Of a stretch of DNA of 64,000 nt, positions 50,105 to 61,360 are shown in pieces. How positions within the stretch are numbered: the stretch's first letter is position 1; the number at the start of each line of letters is the position of its first letter. The DNA is from Mytilus edulis (lineage: Eukaryota; Mollusca; Bivalvia; Mytilida; Mytilidae), in contig NC_092347.1 of the NCBI RefSeq assembly GCF_963676685.1, positions 91,700,592 to 91,764,591 of the forward strand. The letters are read 5' to 3'. The position numbers and the translations under genes are program-made. Below the pieces are notes generated by a model. That model made no database searches. It was not told where the DNA came from and worked only from the letters and a program-made list of their open reading frames with translations.

Positions 50105-50320
50105 AGATAGATATAGGAAGATGTGGTATAAGTGCCAATGAGACAACTCTCCTCCCAAGTAATAATTCATAAAAGTAAATCATTATAGGTCAAGGTACGA
50201 CCTGCAACACGGAGCCTTGGCTCACACCGAACAGCAAGTTATAGAGGGCCCCAAAACTACTAGTGTAAAACCATTCAAACGGGAAAACCAACGAGAAACA
50301 AAAAACACATATGAACTACA
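50105..50320 (+). repeat. Interspersed repeat family A copy
   Basis: Contains GATGTGGTATAAGTGCCAAT, GAGACAACTCTCCTCCCAAG, GGTACGACCTGCAACACG and CATTCAAACGGGAAAACCAA. Confidence 0.8.
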
Positions 50321-50511
50321 TAAACAGACGACATCATGCATTGTAACTTTTAAAGCCAATTAAGTAAAAATAATAATCTGAAAGAACGTGCGATATCATA
50401 TTAGGAAAATTGATGTCAATCCATAACAAAAAATCAAGTAAAGAATTTTAAGTATTCAACCTTTATAGCTTGCTGTTCGGTGTGAGCCAAGACTCCGTGT
50501 TGAAGGCCATT
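50214..50511. repeat. Inverted repeat pair (arms 50214-50245 and 50466-50511)
   Basis: GAGCCTTGGCTCACACCGAA on the left is matched by TTCGGTGTGAGCCAAGACTC on the right as a reverse complement with one mismatch near the end; CAGCAAGTTATAG and TATAGCTTGCTG extend it. About 220 bp lie between the arms. Confidence 0.8.
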
Positions 50512-52876
50512 TTTATTTATTTTCAAATTACAAAGGTTATTCCTGATTAGTATTTTTAATTATTTTATTTAGGCGTTTAGAACCTTTGGTGACCTCACAG
50601 TTTAAATATCTATGATAAGTACGTCGTGAGCAGTGGGCATTACAGACGAACGTTCACCTAATTTCCCCCAGTCAATGAATGGCCATAGCTACACTGTTAT
50701 GAATTTCATTCTATTTACATCTATACATTTGCTTTAAGCTCTTCGACTATTCAGAGATTAGTAACATATAGTCCTAAATACAGCAAGGTTTTTTTCGACT
50801 TTTGTGGGACTAATAACTCTTGTTACATGCTATTCATTAAATAAAAATACGGTAGATGAAGATGAAAAAAATATCTTGAAAACTTTTAACATTAACTTAT
50901 AACATATTTTCAAAACGTTAGTTTCCTTTAGTTCTGTCTTTTATGTTGATTCAAATGAAAATCTGATTGAAAGTAAGAAATTTCCTCAAAGTTATCAATA
51001 ACTTTGTATTTTATATTTCTTATCTTATATATTGAATAATCTATTTATTTGTGAGGGGCATGAATAAAAGTGTGCTTAATGACTCTGATGTCCGTAGGTG
51101 AAGAAATGTTCAGCTCCAAAGGCAACTGGTAAAAGCAAAGGAGGTGAAAAAATGTTCAGTCGAAAAGACAACTGATAATAGCAAGCTTAAACACTCTCGC
51201 TCTCATATGACATCAATAATTACTTAATTGTGATAAACCTATAACCATAATTATTGTTAACTAATGAATTGCTCACAGTTATTAACATTAGAAAGTGGCA
51301 TTGACTAAATATCATATTCCTATAAATAATATATAAAACCGTGAAAAATTTGTTGTCATATCCATGTGAATTATTATTTGATGGTACGCTCAACATCCAA
51401 GCGAATTAGTGCCAATTATGAAACTATGATATATGAACAACTTGCTTGGAAAAATTATCATTATATTTTGACTGCAGAGGAAAAGTCACATTGTAAGTTT
51501 TCTTTTTTATGTTTCTTATAAATTCCTTTTATCAAAAATTGAATGCTTAGTTAAAAAAAGTTTTTGTCACTTTATTGCGTAATGGATATTGGGTATTATG
51601 CGTTTACTTTTAAGGTACAGTACAAAACAATATCTGCTGACAGCAATGATGAAAAATCATTTCATATAAATTTAATCGCTATATTTATCTTTTAATTGAA
51701 AATCAGTTGTTAAAATGTATTAACGCTTTCCATCGATATTACTATATGATTACTCCCAATTAAAATAAATATCATTTATGCTGTCAAAAATGACTACTCG
51801 GAGAAAATTGGTGTAAAATCTGATAATTTTTACTTATAGTAGGTGAGACACTTTTAATAATTTTAATTGCATATATAAATAATTTGTATGACCATATTGC
51901 ACTTACAGATAAAATGCCAATTCGTGTTAAATTCAATTAACGAATTATGAAATCGTTCTATGACGCTTTTGGCGACAAAATAACTTTAAGATAAAATTTG
52001 GTTAATAGGAATAATTCACAGGTTTAGGCGTGAAAATTACAAGATAATTCGATGGAATTGTATAAATGCAATTTTTCTTGTTTTCATTTGTATATAGTTT
52101 CATGGTATAGAGAAGAGGTAAGATCGAATTTAGAAAAACATCATATTCCATTTTATTTAAATAATTTCAACGCATTTCATTTCAGTTTAAACAGTATTTA
52201 TAAATGAAAAATTACAAGATGAAATATTACAATGTTACATAAAGTTCAAATATGAGATTCGGAAACAAGTTTGGAAAAACTTTACTTATATAAATCCGTC
52301 TCCTGAGACCTTTCTTAATTTGTAGATTTTTTTTTAATGTTTTCCGAAAAACGGTCAATTAAGAAAAATTACCCGTTTAACTTTTGCAGTTTCTAAGACA
52401 AATCATTTTAATGATTTTATCTCATTCTGAGTTAATTAAAAGAATATAAATTTATGACACGGCCATTAAATTAATATAAATGTTACTTCTTTTAATATTT
52501 GATAAATTTACAACTATATTGGAACAGAACATATTCTAATATAAAACAATAAATTGTCAGCGTGTTGGACTGATAAGATCGTTGAAATCCCCGATTACAA
52601 TAGAAATACGATGTGGTGAAAACATGTGTCGCGCGGACCATGTCAATTGGTGACAATCCACATGTCGTTGACCTGCTGGACCGGTTTTATAAGAAGGAAC
52701 CAAACTTGTAATTCACTTTAAAAAGCTGTCAAATAAAATTTCACAAATTAAAATGACACAGTATAGGGGATAACAACTTCATAATAGGACCAGCAACAAG
52801 CGCGCGCGTTCCGATCTACCTTTTTCTTATAATATACTTAAGTTTTTCCTTTTTTGTCGTATAGAAAATTGAAAGA

Positions 52877-55800
52877 ATGGATTTAAATGAAATGGTTTTG
52901 ACCAGTGTTTCCTTTGATGATGATGATTCTGGCCTTGGCATGGACTTTGAAGAATATGAGAGCCCCTCAGAGCTGGTAAGAGATTACTTTTCAAAGTATA
53001 TACATGTAAATAATTAAAAGGTTCAATTGTGCCGTTCACAGAGAAGGTCGAGTAACGCAATCTAGATCTTTCTGTTGACATTTGTCTATAAAAATCAACA
53101 AAACATGATACTCTTTTTATCATACCTTGTAAAAATGTAGTTTATATCGTGCTTTATCTTATTTTTTTTTATGAAAAAACCCACTTTGTTGTAATCAAGC
53201 AGATTCAAATTCAGATTCAGATTCAATAATACAACAAACAAACCTTAGTGAGATATCAGTGAATTATCAGTAACAGTTTTAATGCTTGGAAAACAGTTTA
53301 AATTTGGTTTTATATTTATATATTTGATTTTTTCCCTTCAAGATATAAAGTTTATTACATTTGTATGTACATTTCATGTCAACATCTTTATTTTACAGAA
53401 TTGCGAGTTACAACCTCTGACTTCACAAGACCTGTTCGACATCGAGGACAACACAAGTAACTCTGATGTTAGAAATGTAAGTTTATAGATATATCATTTT
53501 ATAAACTGCGGACAGATATTTGTGTTTTTGAGAGACTATAAGTAAAGGAAATTAACATAAGGTAAAGCAGTCAGTTTTGAAATGTTGAAGGCCTCACTGT
53601 AAATTTGAGATGCTGCACGAGAACAGCATTAAAAGCGCTGATCCTTTGCTTGTTGTGGTTTTTGCTGTATATGGACTGTTTTTGTGTCAAGAATGGATAT
53701 TCCATACCCCTTGTTTTCTATTAGTTTTATTAACTAAATGTATTTGCGTTATTAACGACATTGACAAGGTAGATGTATCTTATCATTCATTTATATAAAT
53801 TCCTCTTTTTATTTTCAGTTATTCCACGAAAGTGACACATGCTGTCAATCTAATACATCATCAATAAAAAGAGAAAGGGAATATGATGCTAAAGACAACA
53901 CCTTTAAACGCCCTAAATTTGATGGACGAAAACCATTCACAAAGTCGTTGTCTTTTGGGGTAAGTTTCCATATGATGAATGCTCAAAATATCTTTTGACT
54001 TGAAGTTCAACTTCTCAACTAAATGTGTTATTTCAAGGACAATAATATTCTTACCGACAGTGGCAGTTTTCTGAAATGATTAACTATTAATTGCATCCTT
54101 TTTTAATTTACAGCATTTTGAAAATTCAGATGTCAGGTATATGTAAGCAACACAAACATACCATTAACAAAATGATAGATTCTAAAAAAGTATCAATACA
54201 AAATTTCGTTATACATTTTTTTTGTACAAATGAAACACTTTTACAACAGTTAAATGTTTCTTGACCAATGTTTTCTATTTTTTAATTTAAATTAACAGGA
54301 TGAACCACAGTTTGTATCATCAGAGGATGTCTACACCACAGTTAATAGAGCTTTAGACAGAGACGACTTAATCGCCGATGGTACAGGACACTATACACTA
54401 CCAACTGTTCAAGGAAAACATTCTGATCTCAAGAGCATCTCCTCAGAAACAGTAAGCATTCATTTTCCATAGTTGTATCGCTTGAAGTTTAAATAGACAC
54501 AAACATATCGAAAAAAACACACACAATTTCCTAGGACAAGTTTAACTAAGAAAGGTTTTGGTTCTACTTATTGTCTACCTCTTGGTAACATCAATCTTTA
54601 TATTTATATATCTTTGACTGCCCAAACTTTTGACCCGGGGGTAGTATGAATAACAATCCAGAAAGCACCTGGTTTACAGCTAACTTGGAACATTTGCAAG
54701 CTATTTCCATAACTCACGCAGGCTATTTTTAATGTTTTTGAATGTTTCAAATATATACTTACATCATAAAGCTTTTAGAGGCTACTGACGAGAAAACGAT
54801 GCTTAAATGTATTTCTCAGGTCAAGTAAATCACAAACAAGCACACAAAAATATATGCCTAAAAGGTATATTCAAAATTTGCATTATGTAACAATTTGTTT
54901 ATTTTTTTCCAGATGAAAAATATATTGGTAGGAAAATATGACGGCATTATAAACAGTTATTGCGTTATTGATTGTCGGTACCCCTTTGAATACGAAGGTG
55001 GGCACATACAGGTAAGACAACTTTACATAATTCAAAATTAAAAAGTCAACTTTTAAAATAAATATTATTATTTATGATATAGACAAGGAAAAAGGAAAAA
55101 ATAACATAGCAAAACTTGTTAGCAACTTTATCTCTTTGAAGTTGACACTATCTTAAATTCAATCTTTAACCGCCTCGGGCTTATGTATGTAATATTTTAA
55201 AATTTGAATTCAATAACACTCGAAAAGAAACCTTGTGCATATAAACGTAAAACCACGTACTCATATATTTTATCAATTTAAAAGAAAAGAATCATATAAA
55301 ACCGAATCCAATACAAATAAAATTATGGGGTAGATAGTACGAATAAACAAAGTGCTAGCAACGTAACACTTGATTGAAGAGTAAATCCGACTTTGTGGAG
55401 AGCTCATGTAGTCCCCTTAAAGTACATATTGATTCTGAATAAGTTAATTCACATACATCTTTATTCTTATTCAGGGAGCAATTAATTTGCCAACCAGAGA
55501 AATGATCTCAGAGTTTGTCAACGCCCAGTTATCAGACAGGCCACAGATCCTCATTTTTCACTGCGAATTCTCATCTGAAAGAGGACCAAAGTTGTAAGTA
55601 CTTATGCACTATGAGCTTACTGCAAAGTTTAATACCCGTACCGATAACAAACTGATACTGTGTGTGAAGATGAAATGTCTGTTTTTACAACGAAATGTCA
55701 CGCAATGCATTAAGGAATAAACATCAAAAGAAAAAAAATACATACGGGAAGCAACTTTTCTGTAATTAGAATATCTTTTTAGTATAGCTTACATTATGGT

Positions 55801-56792
55801 TACCGGAAAATTGTTATTATTTTTGTAGTCTACAGCTAATAATTTTCCCCTTTATACATATTAAAAAACAACACCATTTTGTTAGATTCATAATGCAATA
55901 TTTTCGAAAATAATTTCCTTCCTTTAATAATGAGAAACTTAAAATTTAGTTTTCAGTGTATGAAGAGCCGATCGTAGTCCAAACACAAAGAAATAAGAAC
56001 AGTATTGGAACTTTTAACATTGTTGCACTTAAAGCATAAAAGGAATATTACATTTTTTTTACAGATGTAGATTTCTCAGAAATACCGATAGACAACTAAA
56101 TGGTGAAAGATATCCTCAGTTATATTACCCAGAAGTCTATATTCTTGATGGTGGTTATAAAGAATTTTACCACAACGGCAAGGTAAATACTGTCAGCCAT
56201 TTATTTTTATGTTTTATTTTTATGTCAGTTTAGAAATTAGAAGTTTCATAAATAATGTATTGCATTAAGGGCTTTATATGTTGCATCAGTATTAATATTT
56301 TCTTTATTTGGAAGTTACACATTGTTCATTTGATTTCCCCACAATAAAAAAGAACTCGAGTTTCAAGGTTAAGTAACAAGATAATAAACTACTAGTATAC
56401 ATAAGCTGCTGGTTTTTACGTTTTAATTTGTCTACATTTGTCAATTCGTAACCTTTTATGTCTGACTATGCGGTAGTGGTTTTACTCATGGTTGAAGTCC
56501 GTACGGCACGATCTTTTTTGCCGGACAATTTCTGTGTCATTATTGAGAGCTGTTTCATTGGCAATCACACTGCATCTGCTTATTTTTATATGTCAATACT
56601 AAGTTTGCATTATTACCATACAGGTCACATGGTCATGTATATTCTGTTTTTCTATTGCAGGAATTATGTCTTCCAAGGAATTATATACCAATGTTACACG
56701 AAGACTATACTGTAGAGGTACGCCATTTTAGATCAAAGTCCAAATCATGGGCTTCCGGAGAACGAAGACGATGCCCACAACGTCTTTTCTAG
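52877..56792 (+). CDS. CDC25: CDC25-type M-phase inducer phosphatase, plus-strand paralogue
   Basis: Eight exons: 52877-52975, 53399-53476, 53819-53959, 54299-54451, 54913-55011, 55475-55593, 56065-56182 and 56661-56792 (TAG). All introns are GT-AG and the phases agree, giving 312 residues. In order: an acidic N-terminus ([18 protein letters not shown]), a basic [18 protein letters not shown] segment that could be a nuclear signal, [15 protein letters not shown] (from residue 140), [15 protein letters not shown] (176-190), and the catalytic loop [10 protein letters not shown] (Cys220, Arg226). [11 protein letters not shown] and HFRSKSKSW follow. Both the regulatory Cys in IDCR and the catalytic Cys are present. 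The enzyme is expected to dephosphorylate Cdk1/Cdk2 and so drive mitotic or S-phase entry. The N-terminus is short for the family. The start is chosen because it aligns with the other paralogue's first exon; the acceptor (CGTATAG) just upstream suggests a 5' UTR intron. Confidence 0.96.
55475..55593 (+). CDS. CDC25: Catalytic exon of the plus-strand CDC25
   Basis: Begins [14 protein letters not shown] and ends [16 protein letters not shown], in phase 2 before GTAAGT. The complete canonical loop, including Gly after the Arg, points to an active phosphatase. Confidence 0.96.
56455..56600 (-). repeat. Interspersed repeat family A fragment (in last CDC25 intron)
   Basis: Contains CTGACTATGCGGTAGTGGTT, GTTGAAGTCCGTACGGCA and TTTCATTGGCAATCACACTG. 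It sits in intron 7, about 60 bp before the last exon. Confidence 0.7.
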
Positions 56793-56897
56793 TCAAACAA
56801 GCTCAATAGTTCTAGTCTTATTGTTATTGCATAGTTGTTACTGTATAGTTGTTATTATTTATTATTGTTATAAATTGTTCCGGTTATATATGACTGA

Positions 56898-56903
56898 AAT
56901 AAA
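56898..56903 (+). promoter_or_regulatory. Polyadenylation signal AATAAA of the plus-strand CDC25
   Basis: First AATAAA after the stop codon, about 105 bp downstream, so probably the 3' end of the transcript. Confidence 0.6.
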
Positions 56904-57139
56904 AACATGTGTACTACTTCATTTAGTCATTTTTATTCAAACTATCCTAAACGGAAAATTAAGTGATATAAAATTATATCTCTACATGTGAGACGTTTAC
57001 ATTCTGCCATCCAACGCGCGATTCTACGTTATAATCAATATTGGTCTAGCTATTTGGTCTTAGTTCTTAAAGTCTTTCAGTCATTTATGGGTGGATTTGG
57101 CATACATAGATAAAATTCAAAAATAGGAAAGCGATGGGT

Positions 57140-57560
57140 GAGGTTGTTAGATTTGATATATGCCTTTTTGTGCTACTTTGTTAAGTTTTTGTTGCGTTTA
57201 AGATGCTTGTGGTCCTTGTACGTCCTGTCATTATTGTTTGAGATATTCCCGTATTCTTGTCTTTCGTTTTTGCTGATGTGCTTTGTCTGTATGCCTTTTG
57301 GTGTTACTTCGATGCATGTGGCGTGGCTCTTTGCTTATACATCCCGTAATGGTCTATTTTCAAAATTATTTGTTGCTTGTCTTTCATTTTTGCTTTGTGC
57401 TTTGTGTATATGCCTTTTTATGTTTCTTTGTTACAAAAATGACGTGGCTCTGTACTTATACATCTCGTTATTGTGGTATAAAATGTACTATGGCAAATGT
57501 GTGTATTCTTGTCATTAATTTTTGCTAATATGTTTGGTCTATCATATGCCATTTTGTGCT
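57140..57560 (+). repeat. Imperfect tandem repeat of about 120-130 bp, three copies
   Basis: Units begin at ATATGCCTTTTTGTGCTACT (57157), ATGCCTTTTGGTGTTACTTC (57292) and ATGCCTTTTTATGTTTCTTT (57411). Each contains TTGTCTTTC.TTTTTGC or TTGTCATTAATTTTTGC and ends before the next ATGCC. The two long hydrophobic ORFs here are in different frames and come from the T-rich repeat, so I do not call them genes. Confidence 0.65.
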
Positions 57561-57569
57561 TATTTGCTT

Positions 57570-57790
57570 CATATTTTTATTTTTTTTAATGATTAAGATT
57601 ATAACACAATGTTGACTGCTAATATTTGACATTTTTACCTATATGTCTGTTGGTGTTGTTCACACATCGTTGTCAATATTATGGAATTTTATGCGACTGT
57701 CATATAAGTGAGAGGTCTACCTAGCTATACAATTAGGTTTAATCCACCTTTTTCTACATCAGAAATTCATCTCATTTCATTGTAAACACA
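57570..57790 (-). repeat. Interspersed repeat family D, minus copy
   Basis: Contains AAGATTATAACACAATGTTG, ACATCGTTGTCAATATTATG and GGAATTTTATGCGACTGTCA. The reverse complement of these occurs at 57985-58260. Confidence 0.8.
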
Positions 57791-57984
57791 GTTGTGGTTG
57801 AACGTTTATTTTCTAAAATCTGTCAATTACAACGTTATTTGATTGTTAGTTTTTCCCTGCGATTTTCTGGTAGGTTTGAGTTGTTTATTGTTATAAATTT
57901 AAAGTTGTGTCGGAAACTAATGGTAGAGTTCGTAGAAAGATTGAATCAGTTTGTTATTGATTGCTCCAGCATTTAAGTAAAATA

Positions 57985-58260
57985 CCAAAAATACCGATCT
58001 CAGAAGAAAATTCCAAACGAAAAGTCCCGAATCAAATGGCAAAATCATAAACTCAAACACACCAAACGAATGGATAACAACTGTCATATTCCTGAGATGA
58101 TACAGGCATTTTTCAAAGGCAGAAAACGATGGATAAAACCTGCTTTATAGCTAGCTTAATCTCTCCCTTGTGTGACGGTTGCATAAAATTCCATTATATT
58201 GTCAACGATGTGGGAACAAAACAAACACATAATAGGTAAAAATGTAAAAAATCGGGATAC
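57985..58260 (+). repeat. Interspersed repeat family D, plus copy
   Basis: Contains AGTCCCGAATCAAATGGCAA, GGATAACAACTGTCATATTC, AAATTCCATTATATTGTCAA and CGATGTGGGAACAAAACAAA. It forms an inverted pair with the copy at 57570-57790. Confidence 0.85.
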
Positions 58261-58446
58261 AGCAGCATGTGAACATTCAAAAACATGTGCATCATAGACA
58301 AGACCTTAATAACTACGGCGATATATGTTTGTTTAAAGAGAACACTATTCACTATTAGTTTCATACTAGTTGACCCTATTGCTATACCTGCCTACACTTA
58401 GACCCAAATCGTTACAATCTTGAATGTCTTAACTTTTTGTTTTTAA

Positions 58447-58809
58447 ATGCAAGCAATAAGTTTTTTTAAAGCATTTGAAGTATCAGAAATCACAATATTA
58501 AAGTCATTCAACATACCGAAAACAACATTAAAGTATGGCAAACAGGAAGAAGGTGTCTGGCAGATACAAAGAGTTCTCACGAATTGCAACTCATCGCTAA
58601 AATCTATGACGTCAATCTGCTCAGTAGTACCTGAGAAAAATTGGACGGAAATTTTTGTTGATTACAAGATTTACAATATTTTATTCAAAACATCAGACAC
58701 ATATAGGTGTCCAAGAGGACAATGTATTAACAAACATGAGATAATGCATAGCGAGACAGGACAGACGAAACAAAAATGCATAGTATGTTATAAAAGACAT
58801 TTGATATAA
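58447..58809 (+). CDS. Small cysteine-containing ORF, unrecognised
   Basis: An uninterrupted 120-codon frame with coding-like composition (few low-complexity runs, two Trp and six Cys). Cysteines are at 47, 58, 88, 93, 111 and 114, in CPRGQC and KCIVCYKRHLI. The second half (NWTEIFVDYKIYNILF, then paired cysteines and a C-terminal basic YKR) has the general layout of a secreted cystine-knot domain, something like Spaetzle, but this is only a resemblance of spacing. No signal peptide is seen, so the frame may be one exon of a longer gene; a T-rich stretch with AAAG near 58470 could be an acceptor. The family C repeat begins immediately at its stop codon. Confidence 0.4.
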   Translation: MQAISFFKAFEVSEITILKSFNIPKTTLKYGKQEEGVWQIQRVLTNCNSSLKSMTSICSVVPEKNWTEIFVDYKIYNILFKTSDTYRCPRGQCINKHEIMHSETGQTKQKCIVCYKRHLI

Positions 58810-58995
58810 ACAAACTCATCATAGATAACAGGACTAAATTTTGTATTTATGCCAGACGCGCGTTTCGTCTACAAAAAACTCTTCGGTGACACTCGAATAA
58901 AAAAATGTTAAAAAGTACGAAGTTGAACAGCATTGAGGACCACAAATTCCTAAAAATTTGCCAAATACAGCTGAGGTAATCTATTCCATTGATAG
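58808..58995 (+). repeat. Interspersed repeat family C, copy 4
   Basis: Contains AACTCATCATAGATAACAGG, ATGCCAGACGCGCGTTTCGT, CTCTTCGGTGACACTCG and AAGTACGAAGTTGAACAGCA. Confidence 0.85.
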
Positions 58996-58997
58996 AA

Positions 58998-59115
58998 ATA
59001 AACTCATCATAGATACCAGGATTAAATTGTGATTTTACGCTAGACGAAACGTCTACAAAAGACTCATCAGTGACACTCGATATTGTCAATGATATACATA
59101 AGAGAGGAATCATTT
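58998..59115 (+). repeat. Interspersed repeat family C, copy 5 (head-to-tail with copy 4)
   Basis: Begins AAACTCATCATAGATACCAG and contains GACTCATCAGTGACACTCGA, directly after copy 4 in the same orientation. It is truncated at its right end. Confidence 0.8.
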
Positions 59116-60110
59116 GAAGGTTTTAAACTAATTCAGATTAAGCACTATAATAATTCAGACTAAAGCATAGTAAATAAACCGACACAACCCCTAAGATCAC
59201 TATTATTTCAAACAGGACCGTATGGGAGGTACTACATAGTGTATTTTCTAGGAACGTCCTATTTGAGATAATTAAAAAATGAAACAATTTGTCTCTATAA
59301 ATAAATAACTACTTAACTGGAATACAAGGAAATAACACCTGCTTATAAGAACCATAACACATGTCTTTATATTCATTTAATAAACATTTTATAATACTGC
59401 TGCCTTTGCAAAGCTGAAGTTCATTTTAAAGTTTCGAAACTTCCTTATCATTCAATTTGACCTTAGACGACCGTGTTACAACATTTTACCTTATCAGCTA
59501 ACGGGGCAACACAATGGATAACTTAAGTTTCCTGATATGTATCGGTATGTCTGTTTAAGTTTGGTCGTTTTTTTTTTAATCATGCAAATTACTAACAAGT
59601 CTCGAAGCAAAGCAAATATTTGAACTGTTAATTTATATACATTTACAACAAGTATTTTGATTTATCGCCTTGGCGACTACATGTTTTTATGAAATATGAT
59701 TTTGCTTCCATTATAGCCTTTGTGTACTGTATTTGTGTTATTAAGATACCATACTATGTTGGCCAGTTCGTTTACAAGTACATCACGATATATATGTCAA
59801 TTCAAGTCTGAAAAAGTGCCATATATTATGCCATGTTATAAAGTGGCCAAAGACTACAAACAATTAAGACTTTGATGAAACGGAAGATCCTATATACATT
59901 TTTAGAATAGGTGATTAAGTTGGGAAAACGTGTAATATGTATTAGTTGAAATTCGTCTTTGGACCATCTGTTTGTAACTACAAGAACTCGGATGCCTATT
60001 CTTTGTTGTGTGTTATATTTTTTGTCTCGCTTATATTTAGTACGACTTCATAAAGCCGCTAGTGTTCTCTTCTCAATTGTTCCATATTTCAGTTAAATTG
60101 GTTATTTCAA
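59116..60110. other. Non-coding stretch
   Basis: AT-rich; no gene supported. Confidence 0.45.
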
Positions 60111-60114
60111 GGTC

Positions 60115-60240
60115 GTTCATAGTCTCACTGTACAGTTTACTTTGTAATTTGTTCGTTGTTGAAGGCCAACCTGTGACATGTATTGTCTTTTGGCTTTTTT
60201 CAGTCGTTGTCTCGTTGTCAATCATAAACCGTGTCCTTAT
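60115..60240 (-). repeat. Interspersed repeat family A fragment
   Basis: Contains GTTGTTGAAGGCCAACCTGT, GTCGTTGTCTCGTTGTCAAT and CATAAACCGTG. Confidence 0.7.
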
Positions 60241-60988
60241 TATATATTTGTAAACACATGATCAATGACTTATGTTTTGTCCAATGAAACTATATTGATG
60301 TTTATTTACAGGATATTTGATTATTACTGCTGACACCTCACGTGAGTAACAATGAGTATTTAAAAGTAGACTTTTGTAAGTAAGAAAGAAGAAAGTAGGT
60401 AACTTTCTCTCTGTAGAAAATAAAACAAACAACGATGTGATTTTGTTTGCATTCATACTTTTTTTTATAAAAAGAATGAAACCCAACACATGCAAGATAT
60501 ATACTTTGCATAATAAAACGTAGCATATCCAAACTTTATTATTCACTATTTTCCGTCGGGGAAAAAGTATTTACTAGTCTTTCTGCTTCTCCACTTTACA
60601 CTCGGTATATTTTTGCAAGAGCGAATACTGATCAACTGGAGTCCGAATGTTTATGAGCGAAAGATCAATTAAAGTTCTACAAAATAAAAACACAACAAAA
60701 TTATCCAATATATAAAAACTAAAATGATTAAAAAGACTAGAAAACCAGAATAAGAACACTTTTTTTTTTTTTTTATCTATAGGGTCGATAAAAGGAGTAG
60801 GCATGATTTACACAATCTCTGATTTAACAAAAATTATATATGTTTTTTTTTTTAATTCCTTTGACAAAGTTAATTCCCTTTAGTTATAATAATATTGAAG
60901 AAAAAAGCGAGAATTATTCATACCCCCTTTGCCTATGGTGACAATTATACAATTCTGCAATACGCAGTGTATTTTAATTTTGTTTCAG

Positions 60989-61327
60989 CTATTAATTCGA
61001 TTAATGGAGTGATAATTAATGCAACTGTTCAGATAAAGATAGCCAACACAACCATTCCAACAACAAGTGAGTAAATATGTGTTTTTATTATTCGACAGAA
61101 TGTTTATTATATATATATGTGTTACAATTATAGCAACAACAATCCCAGGCTCTTTTCCTTAATTGTTTCCTACCGATTTAGACTTGTTACATATTTTGTT
61201 TTAATAAGCAACATGACGGGAGCCAAATACGGAAAAGTTTCTGCTTATGCCTTTTCGTAGCACCTGTTAAATCTGAATATGAATCTAAAAGGTAACTTCT
61301 AAGCTATGCAATTTCGAGTAGGTTTAC

Positions 61328-61360
<33 letters not shown>

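Larger units (their letters stand above)
46538..52876. other. 6.3 kb divergent intergenic region between the two CDC25 genes
   Basis: Must contain the promoters and 5' UTR exons of both CDC25 genes, since each first coding exon is preceded by a splice acceptor. Repeats present: family A (50105-50320), a GATACCAAAGGGACATTCAA block (49135-49200), and an inverted repeat pair (50214-50511). A minus-strand segment at 47275-47340, after a good acceptor (TTTTTGTTACAG), could be a 5' UTR exon of the minus gene. I could not identify TATA boxes with confidence. Confidence 0.5.

Noticed and set aside
57138-57528. Long hydrophobic ORFs of 126 and 81 codons
   Set aside because: They lie in overlapping frames over a T-rich tandem repeat, and Phe/Leu/Cys richness follows from the base composition.
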